From assembly GCF_900091435.1 (NCBI RefSeq), contig NZ_FMCS01000017.1, forward strand, positions 36,920 through 100,919: 64,000 nt of DNA, read 5' to 3'. This document shows positions 51,659 through 59,452 of the stretch, one piece after another. Origin of the DNA: Micromonospora chaiyaphumensis (lineage in GTDB: Bacteria; Actinomycetota; Actinomycetes; Mycobacteriales; Micromonosporaceae). A program made the translations under genes and the position numbers. The notes beneath the pieces were generated by a model. It worked only from the letters and a program-made list of their open reading frames with translations, was not told the origin of the DNA and made no database searches. How positions within the stretch are numbered: the stretch's first letter is position 1; each line of letters opens with the position of its first letter.

Positions 51659-52182
51659 TGGCCGTGCACCGCCGTACCCCGCTACCCACCGGTCCGGCCA
51701 GCGGCCGGCTGCTCGTCGCCGAGCACGTCCTCGCCCCCACCCGCGCGGCGCTACAAGCCAGCAGCGGCGACCATCGCTCCCACGAGGGCCTGGTTTTCTG
51801 GATCGGCCGCAACGTCGGCGCCGACACCCTGGTGATCGCCGTCGCCGCCCCGCCCACCAAGCACCACCCAGGTGGCGTGTTCGTCGCCGAACAGGCCGTG
51901 GCCTCGACGTCGCGGGCCGCCCGCGCGGTCGGGCTCGGGCTCGTCGCGCAGGTCCACAGCCACCCCGGCCGCGACACCCGCCACTCCGACGGCGACGACC
52001 AGCTGATCCTGATGCCGTACGAGGGCATGTTCTCCCTCGTCGTCGCCGACTACGGCCAGGGCAGCCTCCTGCCCGCCCACGGCGCCGGGCTGCACCAGTA
52101 CCAGCACGACCGGTGGGTTCTCGTTGCCGGCGACGCCCTCGTCGTCGTGCCCGCCCTTCTCGGAATCGGAGCGCACCGATGA
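51658..52182 (+). CDS. JAB/JAMM-family deubiquitinase-like metallopeptidase
   Basis: A 174-residue JAB-domain peptidase. The JAMM zinc site is complete: Glu43 (HEGLVFW), His100 and His102 in VHSHPG, Ser110 and Asp113 in HSDGDD. Such enzymes trim the modifier tail or remove it from targets. ATGA overlap with the E1-like gene couples the two. The intact site argues for an active protease. Confidence 0.9.
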   Translation: MAVHRRTPLPTGPASGRLLVAEHVLAPTRAALQASSGDHRSHEGLVFWIGRNVGADTLVIAVAAPPTKHHPGGVFVAEQAVASTSRAARAVGLGLVAQVHSHPGRDTRHSDGDDQLILMPYEGMFSLVVADYGQGSLLPAHGAGLHQYQHDRWVLVAGDALVVVPALLGIGAHR

Positions 52183-53576
52183 GCAACCGCCGCGACGCCT
52201 TCTACGACGAACGGGACCGCCGCACCCGACAGTACGGCGGCCGCGACAAAGCCCTGGAACGGCCGGTGCGGATCATCGTCGGTGACGATGTCGCCACCAC
52301 CCCGGCCGGCCAGCAGGCGACCCTCGCACTGATCAACCTTGCCGCCCGCGTCCACCGCCACATCGATGTGCACATCCCCGCCACCCGGCTGCTCGTGCCC
52401 ACCCTCGTCCCAGCGAATGACCTGCATGCCGCCGCCGTCGCCACCGCACTCGCGATCAACCCCGTCCTCGAGTTGACCACCTCGGCGACGCTCGCCCCAA
52501 TCGACGGATCCCTCGCCATCGGGCTCGGCCGGGACGTCCCCAAGGACCTTGATCTCTACCTCGACTGGGCCGGGGGGCGGGGGCACATCAACTCAGCCCC
52601 CCTCGCCGGGTCTCCAGACCCCGTCTCGGTGTTCGGGGCGGCCACCGCAGCGGTGCTCGGTGCGGCTGGACTGTTTCGCCTCGTCCACGCTCAGCCCATA
52701 CGCGCGACCCGGTTCAACCCGATCGAACTCACTGCCGACGACCGGGCGGGCACCGACGACCGATCCGGCCCGATCGACGTGGGAACCGTCCTGGTCATCG
52801 GCGCCGGCGCCGTCGCCTCCGCCCTGGCCTACTGGGCCCGCCAGCTCGGCACCGACGGCACCGGATGGGACATCGTCGACGCCGACATCGTCGAGCTGCA
52901 CAACATCAACCGGTGCATGACCATGACCGCCGCCCACGCCGGCTGGCCCGACGGCACACCGATCGAAACGCCAGCGCACAAGGCCGACGCCACCGCCTGG
53001 GCCCTCGGCGGGACGCCCCACCATCAGTGGTATGACCAGTGGCAGCCCCAGCACGACGCCCAGCGCCACGACGTCGTCCTCACCCTGGCCAACGCCCGCG
53101 GCGTACGCGCCCTGGCCGCGCAACGCGGCGAACCGCTACTCCTGCATGCCACCACCTCGGCGAACTGGACGGCAGAACTGCACCGCCACCTGCCCGACCG
53201 CGACGACTGTCCCGCATGCCGCCTGCCAGACACGTCCAAGCCGAAGATGGCCTGTGCCACCGGGCCAACCATCCCCACCGAGCCCGACAGCCCCGACGCC
53301 GCCCTGCCGTTCCTTTCTGCAGCCGCCGGCCTCATGCTGGCCGCCACCCTCAGCGACATCCCTGGCGCCGCAGCGCTGCACGGACGAATCAACCACTGGC
53401 AGCTCGACCTCACCCTCGACGCGCCGCCGCTGCAACCCCGTCAGCACCCGCCGCGCGACGGCTGCACCCACCAACTTCCCGCCCCGCTGCGACAAGCGGT
53501 ACACACTGCCCAGGCATGCCGGTGGGACCACCTCGACGATGTGAACCAGCGAGCGGATGCCCACGGAGAGTTGTAG
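52179..53576 (+). CDS. E1-like (ThiF-type) activating enzyme
   Basis: A 465-residue protein. The N-terminal ~190 residues are an unrecognised alpha/beta domain. The ThiF adenylation domain follows: nucleotide loop VLVIGAGAVASALAYWARQL (about 201-220), then VDADIVELHNINRC with the Asn/Arg of the family, and HKADA. A CPAC motif (about 345) and CATG (about 358) give two Cys sites; one pair may bind zinc and one Cys may be catalytic. It would adenylate the modifier and hand it to the E2-like protein. Last gene of the operon. Confidence 0.85.
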   Translation: MSNRRDAFYDERDRRTRQYGGRDKALERPVRIIVGDDVATTPAGQQATLALINLAARVHRHIDVHIPATRLLVPTLVPANDLHAAAVATALAINPVLELTTSATLAPIDGSLAIGLGRDVPKDLDLYLDWAGGRGHINSAPLAGSPDPVSVFGAATAAVLGAAGLFRLVHAQPIRATRFNPIELTADDRAGTDDRSGPIDVGTVLVIGAGAVASALAYWARQLGTDGTGWDIVDADIVELHNINRCMTMTAAHAGWPDGTPIETPAHKADATAWALGGTPHHQWYDQWQPQHDAQRHDVVLTLANARGVRALAAQRGEPLLLHATTSANWTAELHRHLPDRDDCPACRLPDTSKPKMACATGPTIPTEPDSPDAALPFLSAAAGLMLAATLSDIPGAAALHGRINHWQLDLTLDAPPLQPRQHPPRDGCTHQLPAPLRQAVHTAQACRWDHLDDVNQRADAHGEL

Positions 53577-53654
53577 GCGACGAGTTGGTCGATTTCCTCG
53601 GCCCGAGTTGTTCGCCCGTTCGCCAGAAGACCAACAGGCCAGCCTGGTTCGCGG

Positions 53655-53840
53655 TTACCAATCCTGCAGGGTGTGGGTGGTCTCGACCCGCGCGATGAGC
53701 AGCGCCGGCGGCGCGATCTCTTCGGCGAGCGCGGTGTCGCCGACGTCCGTGGGCCTGACCCAGGTCCGGCCACGTCGGCCGGCGTACCTCTTCTCGATCT
53801 GGACCAGGCCGGCGTTCTCCAGCACGGCGAGGTGCTGGAA
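53655..53840 (-). pseudogene. 3' remnant of a winged-helix (HTH_34-like) regulator
   Basis: About 62 codons of a transcriptional regulator. LFQHLAVLENAGLVQIEK followed by the wing GRRGRTWVRPTDVGDTALAEE are the recognition helix and wing. The 5' half is missing: the frame breaks at about 53840, exactly where sequence from a secreted-nuclease gene begins. Confidence 0.7.
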
Positions 53841-53850
53841 GAGAGAATTC

Positions 53851-53877
53851 GCCCTGCAGAGCCTGCTCAACACCTGC
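53851..53877 (+). pseudogene. 3'-end fragment of a secreted HNH nuclease gene
   Basis: 27 nt match the 3' end of the nuclease gene at 48776-48802 with only two differences, encoding ALQSLLNTC versus ALQSMLNTC. The rest of the gene is gone and the stop is lost. It forms a junction with the broken winged-helix regulator. Confidence 0.65.
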
Positions 53878-53987
53878 GCCCCCGGACCTTGCCCCCGGCT
53901 GATCCAGCAGCCGTGCGCGGCGGCACGCGGGCGGCCAGGCCCGGTGCGAAAGGTTGGCCGCCTGCGGTCCCCGCACGTCCCCGGCGT

Positions 53988-54006
53988 CCGTGACCGCTGG
54001 TCACGG
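53988..54006. terminator. Hairpin at the end of the DUF6745 gene
   Basis: CCGTGACC-GCT-GGTCACGG, a perfect 8-bp stem that overlaps the stop codon of the minus-strand gene at 54001. Confidence 0.5.
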
Positions 54007-54951
54007 TGGCGGAAGGACGTTGCCCTCGCGGGCCCACGTCTGGCTGCCGTCGAGCCAGACGACCGCCGGCTCGCCCTCGCCGTGCAACTGGCCCTGCCCA
54101 TCGACCCGCAGGGACGTGGGGTGCTCGCTTATGACCGCGACGTCGGCGAATGGCCACCATGGCCCTGCGGCCAGCGCCACCTCCCTGCATCCTTCCCAGG
54201 CGGGATCGGGAGTGGTTTCGAGTAGCTGCTGGTAGGTGTCGATGGTGGCTAGGAGGAGCCAGTCGGGGTAGAAGTTCCAGGCTGGGTCGAAGAACCAGTC
54301 CCGCGGGTTCAGGCAGTAGCGGACGACGGCGTGTCCCTCGTCGTCCTGGTCGACGATGCTGCTCCCGGTGTCCCAGTACCTGGCGGGCAGCAGGGTGTAG
54401 CTGGCGGTGATGTTGCGGTCGATGCTCGCCCAGATCGGCGAGTGCACCAGGTCGTACACCTGCCGCACCGCGTGCAGCACCGGCGCGAGAGTGGCGCCTT
54501 CGAGTTCGGTGACCGGGTTGCAGCGGTAGGGGTACTCCATGAGGTCGTAGCGGGCTTCGACGCCGTCGTAGCGCTGTTCGCCGTAGTAGCCCGTCCACTC
54601 CATGAACTGGTGGAAGTCCCCGTGGGCGGTGAACCGGTCGAGCTTGCTGGTCTGCTCCCAGATCGGCGCCCGCGCGGCGGCGAGGGAGCGGTTGAGGTTG
54701 TCGCGCCGGATCGACGTGATCAGCGACGTGTGCCCGTCGTCGATGACGCGGTGCAGCTGTTCCATGGCGGCAGGAGGAGAGGGGCACCAGAGGAATCGGG
54801 AGGGTTCGGGGTGCCCTGCCGCCTGGTAGGCCAGACGGACGGCGGCCTCGGCCCGCGCGTGATCGGCGGGTTCGCAGGACAGCGCGGCCTGTGTCCACCT
54901 GTTGGCGACGGCTTGTGCTTGTGCGGACATCGGGCTGGTGGGTGGCTTCAT
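54001..54951 (-). CDS. DUF6745-like protein
   Basis: A 316-residue soluble protein. Dense in Trp and Tyr, with the segments NPRDWFFDPAWNFYPDWLL and GCREVALAAGPWWPFADVAV (about residues 200-285) that recall the DUF6745 family of actinobacterial proteins. No catalytic motif is visible. GGAGG lies 5 nt before the ATG. It is divergent from the Hsp70-like gene across a 215-bp region. Confidence 0.6.
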   Translation of the reverse strand: MKPPTSPMSAQAQAVANRWTQAALSCEPADHARAEAAVRLAYQAAGHPEPSRFLWCPSPPAAMEQLHRVIDDGHTSLITSIRRDNLNRSLAAARAPIWEQTSKLDRFTAHGDFHQFMEWTGYYGEQRYDGVEARYDLMEYPYRCNPVTELEGATLAPVLHAVRQVYDLVHSPIWASIDRNITASYTLLPARYWDTGSSIVDQDDEGHAVVRYCLNPRDWFFDPAWNFYPDWLLLATIDTYQQLLETTPDPAWEGCREVALAAGPWWPFADVAVISEHPTSLRVDGQGQLHGEGEPAVVWLDGSQTWAREGNVLPPP

Positions 54952-55166
54952 GATTTCCTCCGATGAGGATCGTGTGGACAGGTTGATATCGACGGTGGGC
55001 TATCGGGTCAAGTCGTGGGCGGCCCCGCATTGTTCGGGTCAGGCTCGGTCGGCCGCTGTGCATCTACGCTGGCGGCTTCCGGCGGTCCGCCCATGGGCCC
55101 CCGGTTTGATGGCTGTGAGTAGTTCGCGGGTGACGTGAATGTGATCCTCATGTTTGACTGACGTCT

Positions 55167-57014
55167 ATGGGTACGGGGGAGGCGCGCCTGGCGGTCGACT
55201 GCGGTAGCGCCAGCACTGTGGCGGTGCTGGCGTGGCCGGACGGCACGTGGCTGCCGCTGATGTTTGACGGTGAACCAGCCCTGCCGAGTGCCGTGCTGGT
55301 CGGCGGGGACGGCGACGTGCTGACCGGCCACCAGGCATGGCAGGCCGCCGCCGCGGATCCGCAGCGGTTCATCCCTGCCCCACGGCGGTCACCCGAGCAG
55401 CAGCTCGCCGTTGCCGGCGCGGATGTCGACACCTTGGACCTGGTCGCCGCGACGCTACGTCGGGTCGCCGCCGAGGCGCAGCGGGCAGTCGGGTCGGTGG
55501 TGGAGGACGTGCGGCTGGTGGTGCCGGCCGGCTGGGGGCCGCGGCGGCGGACGTGGATGCGCCACGCCGCGCACCGGGCGGGCCTGCCCCAACCCCGCCT
55601 GATCGAAGCCCCCGTGGCCGTTGCCGGACATTTGCTGGCGACCGGGGTCCAGCTGCCGGTGGGGTCGTACATCGTGGTGTGCGACGTCGGCGCCGGCGCC
55701 GAGGTCAGCGTCCTGCGGCGCGGGCCGGCTGGGTTCGAGGTCCTCGCTACCCTCGCCGACGCCAGCGCGGGTGGGACAGCGATCGACGAAACCCTCACCG
55801 CCATGTTCGCCGACACCAGCCCGGCAGGTGGCGACGGGCAGCGGTGGGCCCTGCTGGCCAGCGTCGGCGCCGCGAAGCATGCCCTGGCCGACCGTGTCGC
55901 GGTGACGGTGCCGCTGCCCCAGGGCCAGGCCGCGGTGCTCAACACCGACCTCCTCGAGCAAGCCGCTCATCCTGTCCTGCAGCGCGTCGCTCAGCTGGCG
56001 ATCGAGGCGATCGCCGCCGCCGAGATCGCGGTCAACGACCTTGCCGGTGTCTACTGCGTCGGCGGTGTCGCCCGGATGCACCTGCTGGAGAAGGTCCTCA
56101 CCGAGACCGTCGGTGTCACCCCGACGGTGGTGGCGGACCCCGCCACGGCGGCCGTCCGGGGAGCCGCCGACGCAGGCGCCGCCGACGCCACAGCAGCCGC
56201 AGAGCTGCCGGCGGAGGAGCCGGTGCCACCCCTGCGACGGGCCGCTGCGATCGCGGTACCCGGCTTTATGTCGCTCGGCCTGATCTCCCAGTTCCTGCTG
56301 ACTCCCGAATGGAACGGAAGCTACCTCTACAAGTGGGCGCTGCTGAACTGGGGTGAACTGGCCGTGGCCGCCGTGTTCGCGGTGATCGCCAGCCTCGGCG
56401 CCGGTACCGTCCTCGCCTCCACGATCGCCGCCCGCACCAGCCCGGCGGTGAGCCCTGGCTCCCAGACCGGCACGGGCATCCTGGCGTCGGCGTCCCTCGG
56501 CGTCGCGGTCAGCGGCATGTACGCCGTCGTCGGTAGCCTCTACATCGGCGACCCCGCAGGCGGATTCCTGCGCTGGGCGCTGCTGCCGATCGCCCCGATC
56601 GTTGCCGCGGCCGCGGTAATGGCCCTCGTCGCCGCCCGACAGTGGCGCATCCCCCAAGGCGGCTGGTCGCAGCTACTGGCGTTCCCGACCGGCTCCGTGG
56701 TCACCGCCGGGCTGGGGATGATGCTCATCCAGTACTCCCTGACCGCGGACCGCTGGCCCCACATGGTCCTGTGGATCGACCTCGCCAGTCGCCTCGGCGG
56801 CCTGCTCCTCGGTGTCGGAACCGTCATGGCCGTCGTCTCCCAGCCCATCCTGCGGCTGATCCTCGGCGCACCCCTCGCCGTCATCACCGCCGCGCTGGTC
56901 GGCTGGCCCGCCTCCGGAATCCTCGGGGCGATCTACGCGATCGCCGTGGCCGCATGGTGGCTGCGCCAGCTGTGGACCCGCCTCCTTCGCCCCGCGACGC
57001 CCGCAGCTCGATGA
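55167..57014 (+). CDS. Hsp70/actin-like ATPase fused to a membrane domain
   Basis: A 615-residue protein. The N-terminal ~355 residues are an Hsp70-type actin ATPase: phosphate 1 RLAVDCGSASTVAVL (7-21), VRLVVPAGWGPRRR, phosphate 2 VVCDVGAGAEVSVLR (about 171-185), adenosine loop YCVGGVARMHLLEK. A C-terminal membrane domain of about seven spans (370-600) replaces the peptide-binding domain. The ATPase therefore sits on the cytoplasmic face of a membrane bundle. Followed 64 bp later by the membrane-anchored BTAD genes. Confidence 0.8.
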   Translation: MGTGEARLAVDCGSASTVAVLAWPDGTWLPLMFDGEPALPSAVLVGGDGDVLTGHQAWQAAAADPQRFIPAPRRSPEQQLAVAGADVDTLDLVAATLRRVAAEAQRAVGSVVEDVRLVVPAGWGPRRRTWMRHAAHRAGLPQPRLIEAPVAVAGHLLATGVQLPVGSYIVVCDVGAGAEVSVLRRGPAGFEVLATLADASAGGTAIDETLTAMFADTSPAGGDGQRWALLASVGAAKHALADRVAVTVPLPQGQAAVLNTDLLEQAAHPVLQRVAQLAIEAIAAAEIAVNDLAGVYCVGGVARMHLLEKVLTETVGVTPTVVADPATAAVRGAADAGAADATAAAELPAEEPVPPLRRAAAIAVPGFMSLGLISQFLLTPEWNGSYLYKWALLNWGELAVAAVFAVIASLGAGTVLASTIAARTSPAVSPGSQTGTGILASASLGVAVSGMYAVVGSLYIGDPAGGFLRWALLPIAPIVAAAAVMALVAARQWRIPQGGWSQLLAFPTGSVVTAGLGMMLIQYSLTADRWPHMVLWIDLASRLGGLLLGVGTVMAVVSQPILRLILGAPLAVITAALVGWPASGILGAIYAIAVAAWWLRQLWTRLLRPATPAAR

Positions 57015-57078
57015 GCGGCGGGCCGAGGCGCGGACAACCGCGCCCAGCAGAGGTCAGCTCCTGCAGGAGGTGGGTGAG

Positions 57079-59181
57079 GTGAGGTGGCCGCGAAGGGTCA
57101 CATCCCTTGCCTTCGCTCTGCTTCTTCTGGGTATGCCGCCGTGGCTGCTGGCGAGGTTCGTCGGCCCGCCGCTGCACAGCTGGCCAACCCTGCAGCAGCT
57201 CCGCCTCTGGGCCGCGCAACCCCTCACCACCCAGACGCTGACCGCCGGGCTGACGGTCTTCGCATGGCTGCTCTGGCTGCTCGTGGCATACGCGGTCATC
57301 GTCACCGCCGCACGGCGTCTGCGTGCCGGCGCCCGCTGGCTGCGGCGCCTGCCGCTGCCGACACCCCTGCAAGCCACCGCCACCGGCATGGCCGGCGCCG
57401 CCGCCCTGACCGCCGCGGCCAACACCACCGCGACGGCCCCGCCCGTCCAGCCCATCGCTGTCTCCGCCGGCACACTCCACCACGACGCTGTTGACGCGCA
57501 CCCGGCACCCGAGGTCCACGCGGGGGAGGGCGTCACCATCCCGGGCGGCTGGCTGCCCCAGAAGACGGCCGACCAGGTGGCCGCCGCGGCCACACTTGTG
57601 TGGCTGAGGCGCCGACGCAGCTACCAGCCCGGCCTGCGGGAGTCTCCGGACCAGGACGACCCGGACCTGGCACCGCTGCCGGCCGCCGTCACCGCCGTCC
57701 AGGCAGCCGTCTGCGTCCCCGACCAGGACTCCAGCGAACGGTCGCCCGACGAGCAGCCCCGGGCTACCGCGCCGCCGTCAATCGCCGCGTTACCTGCGAC
57801 GGGCGTCGCCTTCGGCGGCGGCGGTGCGGCCGACGCCGCCAGGGGAGTGCTGGTCACCGCGCTGCTTGCGGCGTTGCGCGATCCGCCCGACGCCATCCGC
57901 GTGGTCATCACCCGGTCCGCCCTGACCACGCTGCTTGCGCCGGCCGCCACCGCAGTCTGCGACGGCATCCCCGCCCTCCGGGTCACCGAGACGGCGGCCC
58001 ACGCCGTTGAGCTGATCGACTCCCTCGCGTCGCCCACACCTGACACGGCTGGCCCGTCGCCGCCGACGCACGAGGAGGCTTCGCGGCTGGTGCTGATCAC
58101 CGAGCCGCCGCCGGGGCCTGCCGCCGACCGGTTGGCGGCCCTGCTCGGCGCCGGCCGAGCAACCGCGGTCGTCCTCGGCGCATGGCCGCTCGGCGCCACG
58201 TGGAGCGTCGACCAGCACGGCCGGACCGTGAATGCGCGGCTGCCGGGTCAGGCGGGGCCCCGGCTGTGCGTCCTGGACCGGGTTGCCGCGATGGACCTGC
58301 TCACCGTCATCGCCCCGCCCACACCAAGCCGCGCACCGCACGCAGGCACCGCCCCTCGCACAGCCGTTCCCGAACAGCGACGTCAGCCGCCCGAGGTCCG
58401 GATTCCCCGCCAAGCCGGCGAGGACCGCACGCCCCAGCCCACCCCGCCCGTTGCCGCGCAGCCGCCGGTCGAGCTGCGGGTCCTCGGCCAGCCCACGCTG
58501 CTCATCGACGGCCGGGCCGTGACCATCCGCCGCAGCGCCGCCGTGCAGATCCTGACCTTCCTCGCCGTCCACCGCCACGGCGCCACCACCGCACAACTCG
58601 TGCAGGCAATCTGGCCCGGCCTGGCCGCCCACACCGTCACCAACCGCCTCTACACCACCCTCAGCGTGCTACGCGCCGCCATCCGCGCCGCCTCGGATCT
58701 CTCGATCATCGACCACACCGACGACCGCTATCGCCTGCGCAGTGAGCACCTTGAGGTCGACCTGTGGCGGCTGCACACCGCCGCCCACCACGCCGCCACC
58801 ACCCTCACCGACCCCGCCCGCGCGTGGCAGGCCGTGATCGACGCCTACACCGGCGACCTCGCCGCCGGCCACACCTGGCCCTGGATCGACCAGCCCCGGG
58901 AAGGCGCCCGCCGGCTCGTCCTCGACGCCTACGCCGCCGCCGCGTCGACCCAACACGATCCCCGCCGCGCCGTGGAGTTCCTGCAGGCCGGGATCCGCGT
59001 CGACCCCTACAACGAGAACCTCCACCAGCGGGCCATCGACATCCTCACCACGCTGGGAGACCACGCCGCCGCACAACGGCTGCGCGACGCCCACCGTCAC
59101 CGGCTCAGCATCGCCGGGCTGCACCCCAGCGACACCCTCGGCCAGCCCCGCGAACACAGCAACGCCTCCGCCGGCGACTAG
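57079..59181 (+). CDS. Membrane-anchored BTAD (SARP-like) protein
   Basis: A 700-residue protein. Spans at about 6-28 and 57-77, with one or two weaker hydrophobic stretches at about 95-115 and 150-175, precede a Pro/Ala-rich region. The C-terminal SARP-like part has a winged helix (VELRVLGQPTLLIDGRAV, then VTNRLYTTLSVLRAAI, about 462-560) and the BTAD repeats (about 565-690, LEVDLWRLHTAAHHA). GTG at 57079 chosen with GGAGG 8 nt upstream. A membrane-tethered SARP could release or relay a signal to DNA (inference). Confidence 0.78.
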   Translation: MRWPRRVTSLAFALLLLGMPPWLLARFVGPPLHSWPTLQQLRLWAAQPLTTQTLTAGLTVFAWLLWLLVAYAVIVTAARRLRAGARWLRRLPLPTPLQATATGMAGAAALTAAANTTATAPPVQPIAVSAGTLHHDAVDAHPAPEVHAGEGVTIPGGWLPQKTADQVAAAATLVWLRRRRSYQPGLRESPDQDDPDLAPLPAAVTAVQAAVCVPDQDSSERSPDEQPRATAPPSIAALPATGVAFGGGGAADAARGVLVTALLAALRDPPDAIRVVITRSALTTLLAPAATAVCDGIPALRVTETAAHAVELIDSLASPTPDTAGPSPPTHEEASRLVLITEPPPGPAADRLAALLGAGRATAVVLGAWPLGATWSVDQHGRTVNARLPGQAGPRLCVLDRVAAMDLLTVIAPPTPSRAPHAGTAPRTAVPEQRRQPPEVRIPRQAGEDRTPQPTPPVAAQPPVELRVLGQPTLLIDGRAVTIRRSAAVQILTFLAVHRHGATTAQLVQAIWPGLAAHTVTNRLYTTLSVLRAAIRAASDLSIIDHTDDRYRLRSEHLEVDLWRLHTAAHHAATTLTDPARAWQAVIDAYTGDLAAGHTWPWIDQPREGARRLVLDAYAAAASTQHDPRRAVEFLQAGIRVDPYNENLHQRAIDILTTLGDHAAAQRLRDAHRHRLSIAGLHPSDTLGQPREHSNASAGD

Positions 59182-59269
59182 CGAACCCCTCCGAACGTCG
59201 AAGCGCGGCAGCGCGAGCCACCCGTTGCGGCGCGACCGTTTGCAGGGGCCGTGACTGGTTGACCTGCGG

Positions 59270-59300
59270 TTGTAAGGGCGTGTGAGGTTTTGTAAGGCGC
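59270..59300 (+). repeat. TTGTAAGG direct repeat, 20-bp spacing, upstream of the LysM-BTAD gene
   Basis: TTGTAAGGGCG (59270-59280) and TTGTAAGGCGC (59290-59300) start exactly 20 bp apart, about two helical turns. SARP-family proteins bind short direct repeats at such spacing near -35 boxes. It lies 153 bp before the chosen start of the LysM-BTAD gene. Confidence 0.45.
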
Positions 59301-59452
59301 TGTCAGCCGTCGCACCGGTGCACCGCCATCGCCACGGCCATAGCGTCAGATCATTCCCAGCCCACCGCCATCCGCAGCCCTCGTTCGCGGCGCGCTCGCC
59401 GCTGCATCCGGGGCAAGCGGCGGCGTGGCAGCCAGCGACGCGAGGAGGTCAG

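Noticed and set aside
50896..53576. Type II CBASS
   Set aside because: E1/E2 and JAB functions are present, but no cGAS/DncV-like nucleotidyltransferase or effector is nearby, and the E1 and E2 are separate proteins beside a dedicated modifier.
59282..59452. Upstream start for the LysM-BTAD protein
   Set aside because: The extra 57 codons are His/Arg/Pro-rich without a ribosome binding site, whereas GTG 59453 has AGGAGG and precedes the first span.
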